The notes under the pieces are model-generated. The model worked only from the letters and a program-made list of their open reading frames with translations. It was not told where the DNA came from and searched no databases. From contig QIHJ01000120.1 of NCBI GenBank assembly GCA_003229065.1, positions 1 through 11,231 on the forward strand: DNA of 11,231 nucleotides. The letters run 5' to 3'. This stretch comes from Candidatus Dadabacteria bacterium (GTDB lineage Bacteria > Desulfobacterota_D > UBA1144 > Nemesobacterales > UBA2774). The position numbers and the translations under genes were made by a program. Shown here piece after piece: positions 1-8,700 of the stretch (position 1 is the stretch's first letter; every line of letters begins with the position of its first letter).

Positions 1-1435
1 GGAGCTCTATAATCTTGGGGAACTGAGGCGAAGCCTTTTCGCCTATGTGTCCTATAACTGTCGCAGTCTGGGCCCTCAACACTCTGTTTTGGCTCTTTAG
101 AAGTTCTGTAAAGGTGTCAGCGTAATCTTCTAATGGTATGTCGATAGCGCTCAGAACTATAAGAGCTTTGTAAGCGGCCATACCGTTTGGGTCTTTGAGC
201 TTTTCGGCAATCTGAGGAGCGTATTCATTTCCTGATTCGCCGAGTTGTCCGAGGGTAAGCATCGCCTCAATCCTTACTCCGGTGCTCGGGTCGTTTAAAC
301 GCTTTGCCACGGCTGGAGCTTCACCGGCTGCCGCTTCGCCCATTAAGTTCATGGTTTTTAAGGCGCCTACTCTCAGTTTAGGGTCCAGGCTGTCCAATTG
401 CTCAGCCACAATTGACGCGGTGTTCTGATTAACCTGTGCTATTTTCCCCAGCGCCGCCCGGGCGGCCGCCCGTATCCGTTTATTACTCCCCGTTTGGAGG
501 GCTGTGATGGTTCTTACCTCTGCGTCAGAAAGATCGCCTATATTCCCGAGAGATTTTAGGGCTGAAATGCTTACATACATGCTTTGGTCTTTAAGAAGCG
601 GCATGATATCTTTAATTTGAGGTTTGGACGACTTACCCAAGTCGCCAAGCGCTCGTGCCGCGCTCGATCTTACTGATTGATTAGGGTCTTTAAGCATTTT
701 TATTATAAGAGCTTTATCATTGCCGCCTTTTTTGCCAAGTTTTCCGAGTGCCCTTAAGGCAATCGACCTGACTTTGGAGTTTTCACTATTAACGAGCTCG
801 ATAATTTGCTGTTTCCGGGCAAGGGCCTGCTGTGGATTGTCTTCTACTAATTTCAATGCCAATTGTCTTACTCTGCTGTCATCATCGCTGAGGAGCGTTA
901 TTGCAACCTGCATTTGGGAATTATTCAGATTCCCTATATTTAGCGCTGCCTGAGCCGCCGCCCGGCGGGTGCTTACGTTCCTGTCGCTCATATTTTCGAT
1001 TACCTGAGGCAGGTACTCACTTGAGGCCTCACCCCATGAACTGACCGAATATAATGCTGCTTGTCTGGGTAGAGGGTCTTTTTCATTTAAGAACTCCACA
1101 ATCAGTTCCCTGACAGCTTCGTCATCGAGAGTTGAAAGCTCCTTGATCGCGATTGTCCTGACTTCGGGATTGGGGTCACTCAGAGCGCCCATAAGCGCGC
1201 TCATTTCCCATTCTGCAAATCCCCCTTCCGAGGCTTTGAATTCTTTAGTTATTTCAGTTGATTCAGTACCGTTTTCAACTATTACTTCTTCCTGAACGTT
1301 TTCCTGGGATAACGACATTAGCGGAGCAGCTGTCATCGTGAGCAGAAATATAATAGCCGTGACAGTCATTTCGCTCTTATGTGTCCTTAGGTATTCAACT
1401 ACTGTAAAAAGTGCGCTTTTGTATGGATATTTCAT
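1..1435 (-). CDS. Exported HEAT-repeat protein, C-terminus cut by window edge
   Basis: The frame is open from ATG at 1435 down to the left edge: 478 residues with no stop, so the C-terminus is missing. Residues 1-22 are basic and polar, residues 23-42 are hydrophobic (MTVTAIIFLL onward), and a likely signal-peptidase site follows near S43/Q44. No lipobox Cys is present, so I infer a periplasmic protein. From about residue 78 onward there are some ten or eleven HEAT repeats of 30-40 residues, each with the family signature of a D-P/D-x-x-VR turn, then an A-L-x-x-L-G-x-hydrophobic helix (for example DPNQSVRSSAARALGDLG). HEAT solenoids bind proteins or form scaffolds; no catalytic residues are visible. 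The start is supported by GAGAGGG at 1444-1450, 8 nt upstream, and by an in-frame TGA two codons before the ATG. A later start at M23 would also give a signal peptide but lacks a good ribosome site. The binding partner is unknown. Confidence 0.9.
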   Translation of the reverse strand, partial: MKYPYKSALFTVVEYLRTHKSEMTVTAIIFLLTMTAAPLMSLSQENVQEEVIVENGTESTEITKEFKASEGGFAEWEMSALMGALSDPNPEVRTIAIKELSTLDDEAVRELIVEFLNEKDPLPRQAALYSVSSWGEASSEYLPQVIENMSDRNVSTRRAAAQAALNIGNLNNSQMQVAITLLSDDDSRVRQLALKLVEDNPQQALARKQQIIELVNSENSKVRSIALRALGKLGKKGGNDKALIIKMLKDPNQSVRSSAARALGDLGKSSKPQIKDIMPLLKDQSMYVSISALKSLGNIGDLSDAEVRTITALQTGSNKRIRAAARAALGKIAQVNQNTASIVAEQLDSLDPKLRVGALKTMNLMGEAAAGEAPAVAKRLNDPSTGVRIEAMLTLGQLGESGNEYAPQIAEKLKDPNGMAAYKALIVLSAIDIPLEDYADTFTELLKSQNRVLRAQTATVIGHIGEKASPQFPKIIEL

Positions 1436-1443
1436 AATTCAAA

Positions 1444-1450
1444 CCCTCTC
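1444..1450 (-). promoter_or_regulatory. Ribosome binding site of the HEAT-repeat gene
   Basis: On the minus strand GAGAGGG lies 8 nt before the ATG at 1435. It decides between that start and the internal ATG at codon 23, which has no comparable site. Confidence 0.7.
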
Positions 1451-1575
1451 AAATATTTGTTGTGAGTTTTCTTAGGGACATTCTGAGTAAGGCGGATTTA
1501 CTTTAGCGGCGGGCGCCCGTAACACAAAAAGCCCGATATGAAGCGGATAACGCCGGCACTCCTCTAACAATCCCT

Positions 1576-1605
1576 ACTGTTATAAGTGATCGATTATATA
1601 ACAGT
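1576..1605. promoter_or_regulatory. 9-bp inverted repeat, candidate operator
   Basis: ACTGTTATA (1576-1584) and TATAACAGT (1597-1605) are perfect reverse complements separated by 12 bp. The half-site spacing of about two helical turns suits a dimeric transcription factor. The dyad lies directly downstream of the inferred leftward transcription start, where a bound protein would block the HEAT-repeat gene. No T-run follows on either strand, so it does not look like a terminator. The regulator is unknown, and the role is inferred from symmetry and position. Confidence 0.4.
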
Positions 1606-1612
1606 GTGAAAA

Positions 1613-1640
1613 AGCATATCCTATCCTTTTACCGAGTCAA
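1613..1640 (-). promoter_or_regulatory. Candidate leftward promoter of the HEAT-repeat gene
   Basis: On the minus strand TTGACT (1640-1635) is followed after 16 nt by TATGCT (1618-1613). These match the sigma-70 consensus at 5 of 6 and 4 of 6 positions. The start of transcription would fall near 1606, leaving a leader of about 170 nt before the ATG at 1435. The -35 lies inside a 10-bp motif repeated in inverted orientation at the rightward promoter. Confidence 0.4.
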
Positions 1641-1755
1641 ACGGATTTTTATGCTGTATGTTCCATGTTCCCGCCAGCTGTAAGTATCCGGGAAATGCTA
1701 TATTAAACACCATTTATTCTTTATCGGGCACTGTGATAATCGCTTTAGAAAATTG

Positions 1756-1786
1756 CCGTTTGACTTTGCGTATTATCAAGTATCAT
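1756..1786 (+). promoter_or_regulatory. Candidate rightward promoter of the zinc-ribbon gene
   Basis: TTGACT (1760-1765) and TATCAT (1781-1786) are each one mismatch from the sigma-70 hexamers, but the spacer is short (15 nt). Transcription would start near 1793, about 55 nt before the ATG at 1849. The preceding bases complete CCGTTTGACT (1756-1765), the motif also found at the divergent promoter. Confidence 0.4.
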
Positions 1787-1834
1787 TTTTATTGTAACTT
1801 TCCAAAGAGAATCGTGAAAAATGCGTATTGAATT

Positions 1835-1841
1835 AAAGGAG
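1835..1841 (+). promoter_or_regulatory. Ribosome binding site of the 51-aa frame
   Basis: AAAGGAG is a near-perfect Shine-Dalgarno site, 7 nt before the ATG at 1849. The codon immediately before that ATG is an in-frame TGA, so this start is unambiguous. Confidence 0.85.
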
Positions 1842-1848
1842 ATGGTGA

Positions 1849-2004
1849 ATGGTTGATATCCTGGATACCCGAGATTTGTACGGACGCTTGAAATCGGGTG
1901 TCAATAAAGGCCTCAAGATAGTGCTCAAAAGAGGCTTACGGTACGATTCTAATCAAAAACCGACTCAGATCGCTCAAGAAAAAAAGACGAGACAGCGCGC
2001 TTGA
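1849..2004 (+). CDS. Small protein, probable N-terminal half of a split zinc-ribbon protein
   Basis: A 51-residue frame starts at the ATG after a strong Shine-Dalgarno site and ends at TGA 2002-2004. The product begins MVDILDTRDLYGRLKSGVNK and is basic and probably helical, with no cysteines, signal peptide or membrane segment. From memory, the LKSGVNKGLK stretch resembles the start of short bacterial proteins that combine an N-terminal helix, a coiled coil and a C-terminal zinc ribbon; no family accession is claimed. The next frame begins one base after this stop and carries what looks like the rest of such a protein. Removing one A from the A7 run at 1979-1985 would join the two into a 147-residue product. 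The visible product may therefore be a truncation. The cellular role is unknown. Confidence 0.65.
   Translation: MVDILDTRDLYGRLKSGVNKGLKIVLKRGLRYDSNQKPTQIAQEKKTRQRA
1979..1985 (+). other. A7 homopolymer at the frame break
   Basis: Seven consecutive A's lie just before the stop of the 51-aa frame. With six A's the reading continues through EKRRDSALDMGNTIYR into the 95-aa frame without a stop, and this junction fits the helical pattern on both sides. Runs of this length are prone to replication slippage, RNA-polymerase slippage and sequencing error. Confidence 0.5.
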
Positions 2005-2005
2005 T

Positions 2006-2293
2006 ATGGGGAATACCATATACCGCTCCTATAAATATAAGGGGGAGATTAACCAAGACAGCATTATGGCCAAATGCGCTGAGATTGAAGATATAGAGCG
2101 CGAGATGGATAAATGCGAAGAAGAGCTAAGGCTCGTGCATTTAAGCGCTCAAAAAGCGCTCGGGAGCTTAAAAGCGCTTGCTAAGCCTGCGGTTATAGCG
2201 ATTTGTGAATGCGGAGCCGAGGTGACTCGAGGCTTGAAATTCTGCTCAGAATGCTCAAAAAAAGTCGATTCACCTGAGGCTATTCAAAAATAA
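2006..2293 (+). CDS. Coiled-coil/zinc-ribbon protein, probable C-terminal half of a split gene
   Basis: A 95-residue frame runs from ATG 2006 to a TAA ending at 2293. Residues 22-52 are charged heptad-like helix (AEIEDIEREMDKCEEELRL), likely a coiled coil. They are followed by a compact ribbon with Cys67, Cys69, Cys80 and Cys83 (CxC-x10-CxxC), which should bind one zinc; the first pair is CxC instead of the usual CxxC. The ending ICECGAEVTRGLKFCSEC resembles zinc ribbons at the C-terminus of small bacterial coiled-coil proteins. No Shine-Dalgarno site precedes this ATG. The start lies one base after the upstream TGA, so expression would need re-initiation or a frame change at the A7 run. I think the two frames are one gene with a frameshift, but an independently re-initiated product cannot be excluded. 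The function is unknown. Confidence 0.7.
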   Translation: MGNTIYRSYKYKGEINQDSIMAKCAEIEDIEREMDKCEEELRLVHLSAQKALGSLKALAKPAVIAICECGAEVTRGLKFCSECSKKVDSPEAIQK

Positions 2294-2447
2294 CACCGGG
2301 TCTAACATTTGATCTCCGATTTACTTAGAGAACTCGGATTTGAAACCTATCCGGGCTCCTGATCATCTCCTATTAAGCCAGTGCCCGATTCATTCCGCTT
2401 TCTTGCGGAAGCCCATGCTAAGACGTAAATATTATTGGAAATATATA
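2294..2447. other. Intergenic stretch with one short hairpin
   Basis: No coding frame with a ribosome site is visible. TTCCGC (2393-2398) and GCGGAA (2405-2410) can form a 6-bp hairpin with a 6-nt loop, but no U-run follows. It could end the zinc-ribbon transcript only weakly or with Rho. Confidence 0.4.
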
Positions 2448-2474
2448 TTGACAGCGCACTAAAACGGTTATAAG
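2448..2474 (+). promoter_or_regulatory. Promoter of the riboswitch-TPR transcript
   Basis: A perfect TTGACA (2448-2453) is followed after 15 nt by TATAAG (2469-2474), five of six consensus bases. The inferred start, near 2481, lies just ahead of the 5' strand of the aptamer P1 stem, which fits a riboswitch leader. The spacer is shorter than the optimal 17 nt. Confidence 0.55.
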
Positions 2475-2495
2475 TTTTGTATTGACGGGGAAAAG

Positions 2496-2608
2496 TTAAT
2501 CCTAAGTCGAAAAAGGCAAACCATCCGAAAGGGTGGGACGCAAAGTCACGGGCCTAAATGACAGTGGTCAATAGTCACCGGCAGCCGGACTACCGAGGGC
2601 GGGATTGT
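2496..2608 (+). promoter_or_regulatory. Cyclic-di-GMP-I (GEMM-I) riboswitch aptamer
   Basis: The strand carries the GEMM-I signature in order. GGCAAACC (2515-2522) leads into a stem closed by a GAAA tetraloop (CCATCC 2521-2526 with GGGTGG 2531-2536), then the invariant GGGACGCAAAG (2535-2545). Next come ACGGGCCTAAA with the second hairpin (TGAC 2559-2562 with GTCA 2574-2577) and the closing GCAGCCGGACTACCGA (2581-2596). A P1 stem forms between AATCC (2498-2502) and GGATT (2602-2606). By alignment to the Vibrio cholerae Vc2 RNA as I recall it, the base equivalent to G20, which distinguishes c-di-GMP from cGAMP binders (A20), is G2515, so c-di-GMP is the expected ligand. The A that intercalates between the two guanines would be A2542. 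It lies in the leader of the giant TPR gene, on the same strand. Confidence 0.9.
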
Positions 2609-2615
2609 TATGTAG

Positions 2616-2772
2616 ACGGATATGCTCCGTGCATTTATTTATTCCTTCTTCTTTGCGTCCGATATTATCATCCTATATGCCTGGTTTGAATACGCGCACT
2701 TAAGCTGTATAAGTCAATTATATCCAGCCTGATCGCGCGCATGAGCTTTTTTGCCGCATTATAAGGAATAGA
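2616..2772 (+). promoter_or_regulatory. Riboswitch expression platform with anti-aptamer and anti-SD strands
   Basis: CTTTGCGTCC (2651-2660) is the exact reverse complement of GGACGCAAAG (2536-2545), the ligand-binding core of the aptamer. TATTCCTT (2640-2647) is the exact reverse complement of AAGGAATA (2763-2770), the ribosome site of the giant gene; the helix extends through a G-U and a U-A pair to 2638/2772. TGCG (2654-2657) can add pairs with CGCA (2755-2758), using bases of the anti-aptamer strand. The two long helices cross, so they would normally exclude each other. A small hairpin (ACGGA 2616-2620 with TCCGT 2626-2630) sits between aptamer and switching strand. The pairings are read from the sequence; ligand-induced translational repression is inferred. 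Confidence 0.65.
2763..2767 (+). promoter_or_regulatory. Ribosome binding site of the giant TPR gene
   Basis: AAGGA lies 7 nt before ATG 2775. An in-frame TAG at 2769-2771 excludes any earlier start in this frame. The site is the target of the complementary strand at 2638-2647. Confidence 0.8.
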
Positions 2773-2774
2773 GT

Positions 2775-5700
2775 ATGGGTGAAACATCGAAGTCCGGTCG
2801 GGAGAAAGACCTGCGTTTAAATCCACTTGACGCTATCTGGAATCCGGAGTATCAGATTCCGTGTATAGTCGTCTACCCCGGGGAAGCTGAGGGCTCTGCG
2901 CTTGAGTTAATATTAAATCCGCTTATTGACGTACTTTCTGAAAAGGGTTTTAAGCTACATGCTCTACCCGAAGAGTCATCACAGAGTGGGGAATTAGAGA
3001 ACCTGGCGCGGGACTGTGCACTGGGTGTACTTGTACTCGTGGGGCCGGGCTCCGCTCTTCAGTACTCTTACGGTTATTTAAAAGGAAAAGGGAAGTTTGT
3101 ACTTACCATAAGAGATATTGCAGGTGAAGCCGAGCTTGGCGAAAGCAGCGCTCCCGAACCACCGGCGCAAAGCCCGTTAGATCGATTAAAAAGAAATTCA
3201 AGCTTAAGCGCGCTTAATGAGATCCGGGTAGATAGCTCTTCTCAAAACCCTTCGTCCGAGAATCCGGCAAATAAAATCAGATACGAAATAGACTCTTTTA
3301 TACCGGCTGTTTTAGAAAGCTATATTTCGGAGCTAACCAAGACCTACAGCTCCATGGACCCGGAGCTCTATTCTACGCTCAGGGAATTGGCTCGGGAAGT
3401 ATCGAATTATTATACGAAAACTGCCGAGTACGATATAAGCGATTTGGATAAATCTTATGATTTACTTACCGTCTGGGAGGAAAGATCCGGACGAAGCACT
3501 CCATCTCAAATCCTGACTATGCTCGCATCGCTTTATACGAATCAAGCCGATAAAAATATAGATATCGAATCGGAAAAAAATGAATGTTATTACAAAGCTG
3601 CCCAAATATATGAGAGTGTATCCTCAAGTGATTCCGATGCTGCGCTCTCTTCGTGCTTTAAGATAAAACAGGGTGAAATACTCATGTTATCTCTCAATGA
3701 TCGTGAGGATAGAGATAAAATCGAATTGGCCGCGAAGGTCTTTGAGGAAGGGCTCAATTATTTTGGTAAAGATAAGAGCAAACCCGTGTTCGCTTATCTA
3801 AATAAGAAACTCGGGGAAATCTATGAAGTATTTGCAGGTCTTAAAGAGAAGGATAAGGAGAAAAAGGAGCTCCTTAAGTGGTCCCTTACCCATATAAGGA
3901 GCGCGCTTGAGGTCTATGAGACCTCAGAGTTTCAATCGGAATATTTTGACCTGATGAATTTGCAAGGCCGGGTACTTAGCACTCTGGGTGAATTCGATAG
4001 CAGCGGCGAGGGGATAGGAGAGGCGATCGACATATTAAAAGAATCGCTCAGGTTCAATACGTCTGAGGAATCACCGGAGGCGTATTCCGAAGCACTCATA
4101 GACCTGGGTAACGCGTACCGTACGCAGGCCGAGGTCGATGCATCGGCCGAAAGCTGCATATTGGCCATAGAAGCATACGAGAAAGCGCTTCAGGTTTACT
4201 CGGATGGGGATTTTGCGCTTGAGTCTGCTCTTGTATGCAACAACCTCGGTGCTTCATACGATATGCTGGCTCAGATAGAAGAGAGCCCCGAGAGCTGCCG
4301 CGGGGCCATTTTAAACTTTGAGGAAGCTTTGAGGTTTTATTCATTAAACGATTATCCGGATCAGTACTCTACAGCACAAAACAATATAGGGAATGCTTAC
4401 GGCACTCTCGCGGAGCTTGAAGACAGAGCCCGAAACTGCGAAAAAGCAGTGTTATGCTACCTGGAATCTCTCAAAGTGAGGACTCTTGAGCACTACCCTC
4501 TCGAGTACGCAATGACACAGAATAATCTGGGTGTGGTTTACAGCACACTTTCGGAGGTTCAAGATAAGGAAGAGAGCTGTATTAATGCTGTGAGCGCGTA
4601 TTCCGAGGCCCTCAAGGTATACGACACTTCCGAGCACCCTTTAGAGCGCGCCATGATATCAAATAACCTTGGAGATGCGTACTCTTTATTATCCGAGGCA
4701 CAGGATACAGCCCCGAATTTGAAACAAGCGGCGGGCTCCTACAGGGAAGCCCTGAAGGTATATACAGAGGATGAGAATCCTTTAAATTCTGCCATAATCC
4801 ATAAGAAACTGGGTGACGTGCTCTTGAGCCTTACAGAGCTTGAAGCGGGTAAGGAGTACGCAAGTGAATCCGCTTCATCATACGAGCGAGCGCTTAAGGT
4901 TTATAGTAGAGAAGAGCATCCGATAGAATACGCCCGGATAAAGATGAATGAAGGTAGGCTTTTCTCCGGGGTGGCTCTGCTTCAGGATAATCCCGAAGGT
5001 TTTGAAAGGGTTTTTCTGGCATTGGATGAAGCAATATCGATTATGTGTAAGGAGGAGTTTCCTGAAGAGGCTTTTGAGATAAAACTCTTAAAGGGGGACG
5101 CATATGCGGGGCTGTCGGGTATGGATGCAAGTATAGATGCAAGTGTAGATGATAGATGCCGGAGCTTAGAAAACGCGCTTAAACAATATGAATCCGCTTT
5201 GAGCATATGTTCTTCTTTTGATACTCAAGAGAGAAGCGCTCGTATAAGAAATAAAATAGGGCAGTGTCACGCCGACATGTCGATCGTAAAGGACTGTGCC
5301 GAGCACTCTGAAAAAGCCGTAGAGGCGTTCTCAGAAGCCCTTGAGCTCATGAATCCTGAAGAGCATCCTATGCCGCATGCTCTTATAAAGAACAATTTGG
5401 GCGCAGCCTATGGGCGGCTTGAGCAAGCGGACGAGGGCGGTAATTACACAGAGCTCGCCTTGGCCGCGCTTGAGAGCGCAGCCTTTACTCTTAAGACGTT
5501 TGGTGCTAGCGGAAACGAAGCCAGGGCGCTCTATGCCAAATCTCTTGGAAATCTGGGAGCTCTTTACAATAGAATCTCCGACGCAGACGATCCGGGGAGT
5601 AATGTGAGAAAATCTGTCGAATTGTTGGAAGAGGCGCTTTCCGTAATTACGCTTGAAATAAACCCGTTTGAGTATGCAAGAATAAAAAATAATCTAGCTA

Positions 5701-8700
5701 ATTCCTACTGCAAGCTAGGGGCGGCGGAAGAGAGCAAAAAATATTACTCACTGGCAATAGAGTCATACAAAGATGCCCTGGGTGTATATTCCCGCAGCGC
5801 CGGCGATGAAAGCGCGGTTGTGAATAACAACCTGGGAAATGCTTATCTTTCCTTCTATGACGTCGGAGAAAGCGCAGAGAGCGCAGATAAGGCGCTAAGC
5901 TGCTATAACGAAGCCCTTGCCTTTACTCAAGCCCGGGAGCAGCCGCTCAGGATTGCATTAATTAAAACTAATATCGGCCGCACATATACGCGTATGGCCA
6001 ATATGGACAATCAGTCTCAAAATTACGCCTTGGCCGTAGAAGCCTATGAGGGGTCACTGGGCGTTTATACGAAAGAGGATTTCCCGGCTGAGTATTCTGC
6101 GGTCAAGAGGAACATAGGGATATTGCTAATGCTTAGTTGTGAATTCGCCAAGAGCGGGCAACAGTGCGTATCTCTTTCCGAGAGGGCTCTTCAAGTATTT
6201 GAGGAGGTTCTCAGCGGATTCAGCGCCGATCACAATAATCAATACGGAATTATACGGGCCGCGATGGGTGACGCGCATATGCTTATAAGCTCACTCGAAG
6301 AAAGAGCATCTCGCGAGAAGAGCGCGGCTGAGTGCTATACGGATGCGCTCGGGAGTTTCCCCGTTGACTCGTTCCCGGAGCACTACCTTGAGCTTATCCA
6401 AAGACTCGAATCACTTTTTGAGAACACTGAAGAGCCTGAGGGCCGAGACCCAAAGAGCGTAATTGAGTTCTGCACAAAGGCCCTACTGGTATACAAATTC
6501 GACGAGTATCCCTATGAGTATGCATCCACCCACAAGAAGCTCGGCCGGGTCTATAGACTCTTGGGAGATGGGGGTGGGGTCGCGAACTACAGAAAGGCAG
6601 TAAATTCCTTTGAGGAAGCCCTAAGGGGTTACTCCGTAATGAATGATAGGGACGAGTGCGGGCAGGTGAGTAAAGAGCTCGGGGACTTATATACAGAGAT
6701 TGCTCAAGTTAGCAGCTCCCCGGGTGAGTATAGAAACGCTATTTCATACTACGACGAGTCTCTTAAGCTCTTCACAGCCGATGAGTATCCGGAGCTTTAC
6801 GGAGAGATAAAGAAGAGCCTCGGAATTGCCTACGGCGCACTTGGGGGTAAGCAGGACGGTGATGAAAATTACCTGCTGGAGCTTGACTCATACAATAAGG
6901 CGCTCGGGGTTTTCACACGTGAAGAGTATTATGAGGAGTATAAAGAGCTCAGAAAAAGGATGGGCGGCGTATATGCTATGCTTGCAGGGGCTAAGGGGGA
7001 GCTGGACGACCATACGGGAGCGCTTGAGCATTATAGTGAGGCGCTTAAGGTATTTAGCTTTGAGGAATTCCCCGAAGAGTACGGGAAATACAAAAAGGAG
7101 CTGGCGGAGCTGTTAGAGAAAACCGGCCGCTCAGGTAACGGTCTAACGAGCATAAAGGATGCTCTCAACGCTTACGGGGAGTCTCTTAGTTTTTATACAC
7201 AAACTGATAGCCCGGAAGAATACGCCGTAATTACGGATAATATTAAAGGGCTATATAAATTTTTAAGCGAGTTTGATGCCGACTCTAATCTAAGCGCTCA
7301 GTCTGTATACCGTGAAATATTGATGATATGCACCGAATCCGTTTCGCCTTACGAGCATGCGCTACTACAGATGAAGCTCGGTGACACCTATCTCGGCACA
7401 CCTCTTGGTGGTGGCACAATACCCGATTCAAGTGAAGCTTCGCCGGAGGATTTGAGCTCTGCTTTAGAATCTTATCTAAGGGCGCTAAACATATACGGTG
7501 AGGACAACTACCCGCGTGAGCGGGCCTGTATTAATTTCAGGCTCGGGGGTGTTTACAGGTCTCTATCAAGGGTTCAAGATGAGGACAATAATCTAAAAAA
7601 AGCTGCAGAATCCTATATTGATTCGATCAATTTCTATACTCCAGAGAACTACTCTCAAGCCAATATACAAGCCAGGGTCGAGATTGCAGATATTTACAAA
7701 TCGCTGGGCGAAAAGCAATTTGGTGCCGACAATTTGGCCGAATCGCTCGAATACCTGGAGAAGGCTTCAAGCATTTATGTGGCAGGCGAATTCCCCGAAG
7801 AATCGGCGTATCTGAATAGACAAATAGGCGGTATTTACAAAAAACTGGCCGAGCAAAGCGACAGGCTGTCTAATCTTGAAACAGCGGGACGGTATTACGC
7901 TGATTCGCTTTCATACTTTCAGCTGAGCACGTTTTCTGATGATTACGGCGATATTACTGAAACCTTAGCCGAGCTTTACTTTGAAATAGCCCGGGACCGA
8001 AAAGACCCTGAGACATATAAAAAATCTATCGACTATATAACGAAGTCCATCACACGATTTACATTAGAAAATAATCCCACAGAATATGCTAGATTGCATA
8101 AAATGCTCGGCGACGCATCGGCTGAGATAGCCTCATACGGGGGAAGTGTGGAGTGGCTTCAAAAGAGAGTGGATTCCTATGGCGAGGTGCTTAGAGTTTA
8201 CGGTTCAGGAGATTACCCTCAGAAGCATAGCGGATTTATAAATGAGCTTGGAGCAGCATATAGAGCTTTAGCGGGAGCGCTTGAAGAATCCGGCGAGCAT
8301 CATCAATGCTTACAAAATTACATCAGTGCTCTTGAGCTCTATGAAGGTTCAGATAACTTTACGGAGCGGGCTCTTTTATCTGTTGAGCTGGGCTCAGTAT
8401 ACCAAAAGCTCGCCCTTGCCGATGATACGGTAAATAATTCAAAGACGGCTTTGCAGCACTACGGAAAAGCTGAGGAATATTGCGCGCAGGCGGGCGACTA
8501 TAACCCCGTTCCCGGGATAAGTGAAAAACTTAATGAGATATACAATTTGCTGGGTGAGTACGGATGCGGTGGTGTAGAGAGTGGAGCGAATCCGGAAGAG
8601 CGGTACCTGGAAATACTAACAATATGTACCAAAGAAGATGCCCCTTTGCAATACGCCTTGGTCCAAAGGAAGCTCGGTCATTTTTACATGCAGCTTCTAC

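Noticed and set aside
720..953. 77-residue open frame on the plus strand
   Set aside because: It is antisense to the HEAT-repeat gene and encodes a Ser/Leu/Cys-rich product typical of reverse-strand reading of Ala/Leu/Lys codons.
2393..2410. Terminator of the zinc-ribbon gene
   Set aside because: The 6-bp hairpin is followed by GCCCATGC, not a U-run, and it lies about 100 nt past the stop codon.
2496..2608. cGAMP-specific GEMM-Ib riboswitch
   Set aside because: The discriminating position aligns with G2515, and the cGAMP class has A there. Experimental ligand tests could still overturn this.
2616..2653. Intrinsic terminator as the riboswitch output
   Set aside because: The hairpin ACGGA/TCCGT has only five pairs, and the following tract is interrupted (TTTATTTATTCC). 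The anti-SD pairing explains the tract better, though weak termination cannot be ruled out.
2735..2752. Terminator at GCGCGC plus T6
   Set aside because: No stable nested hairpin abuts the T-run; the possible partner segments (CGCGC 2693-2697 and AAGCT 2702-2706) would cross each other.
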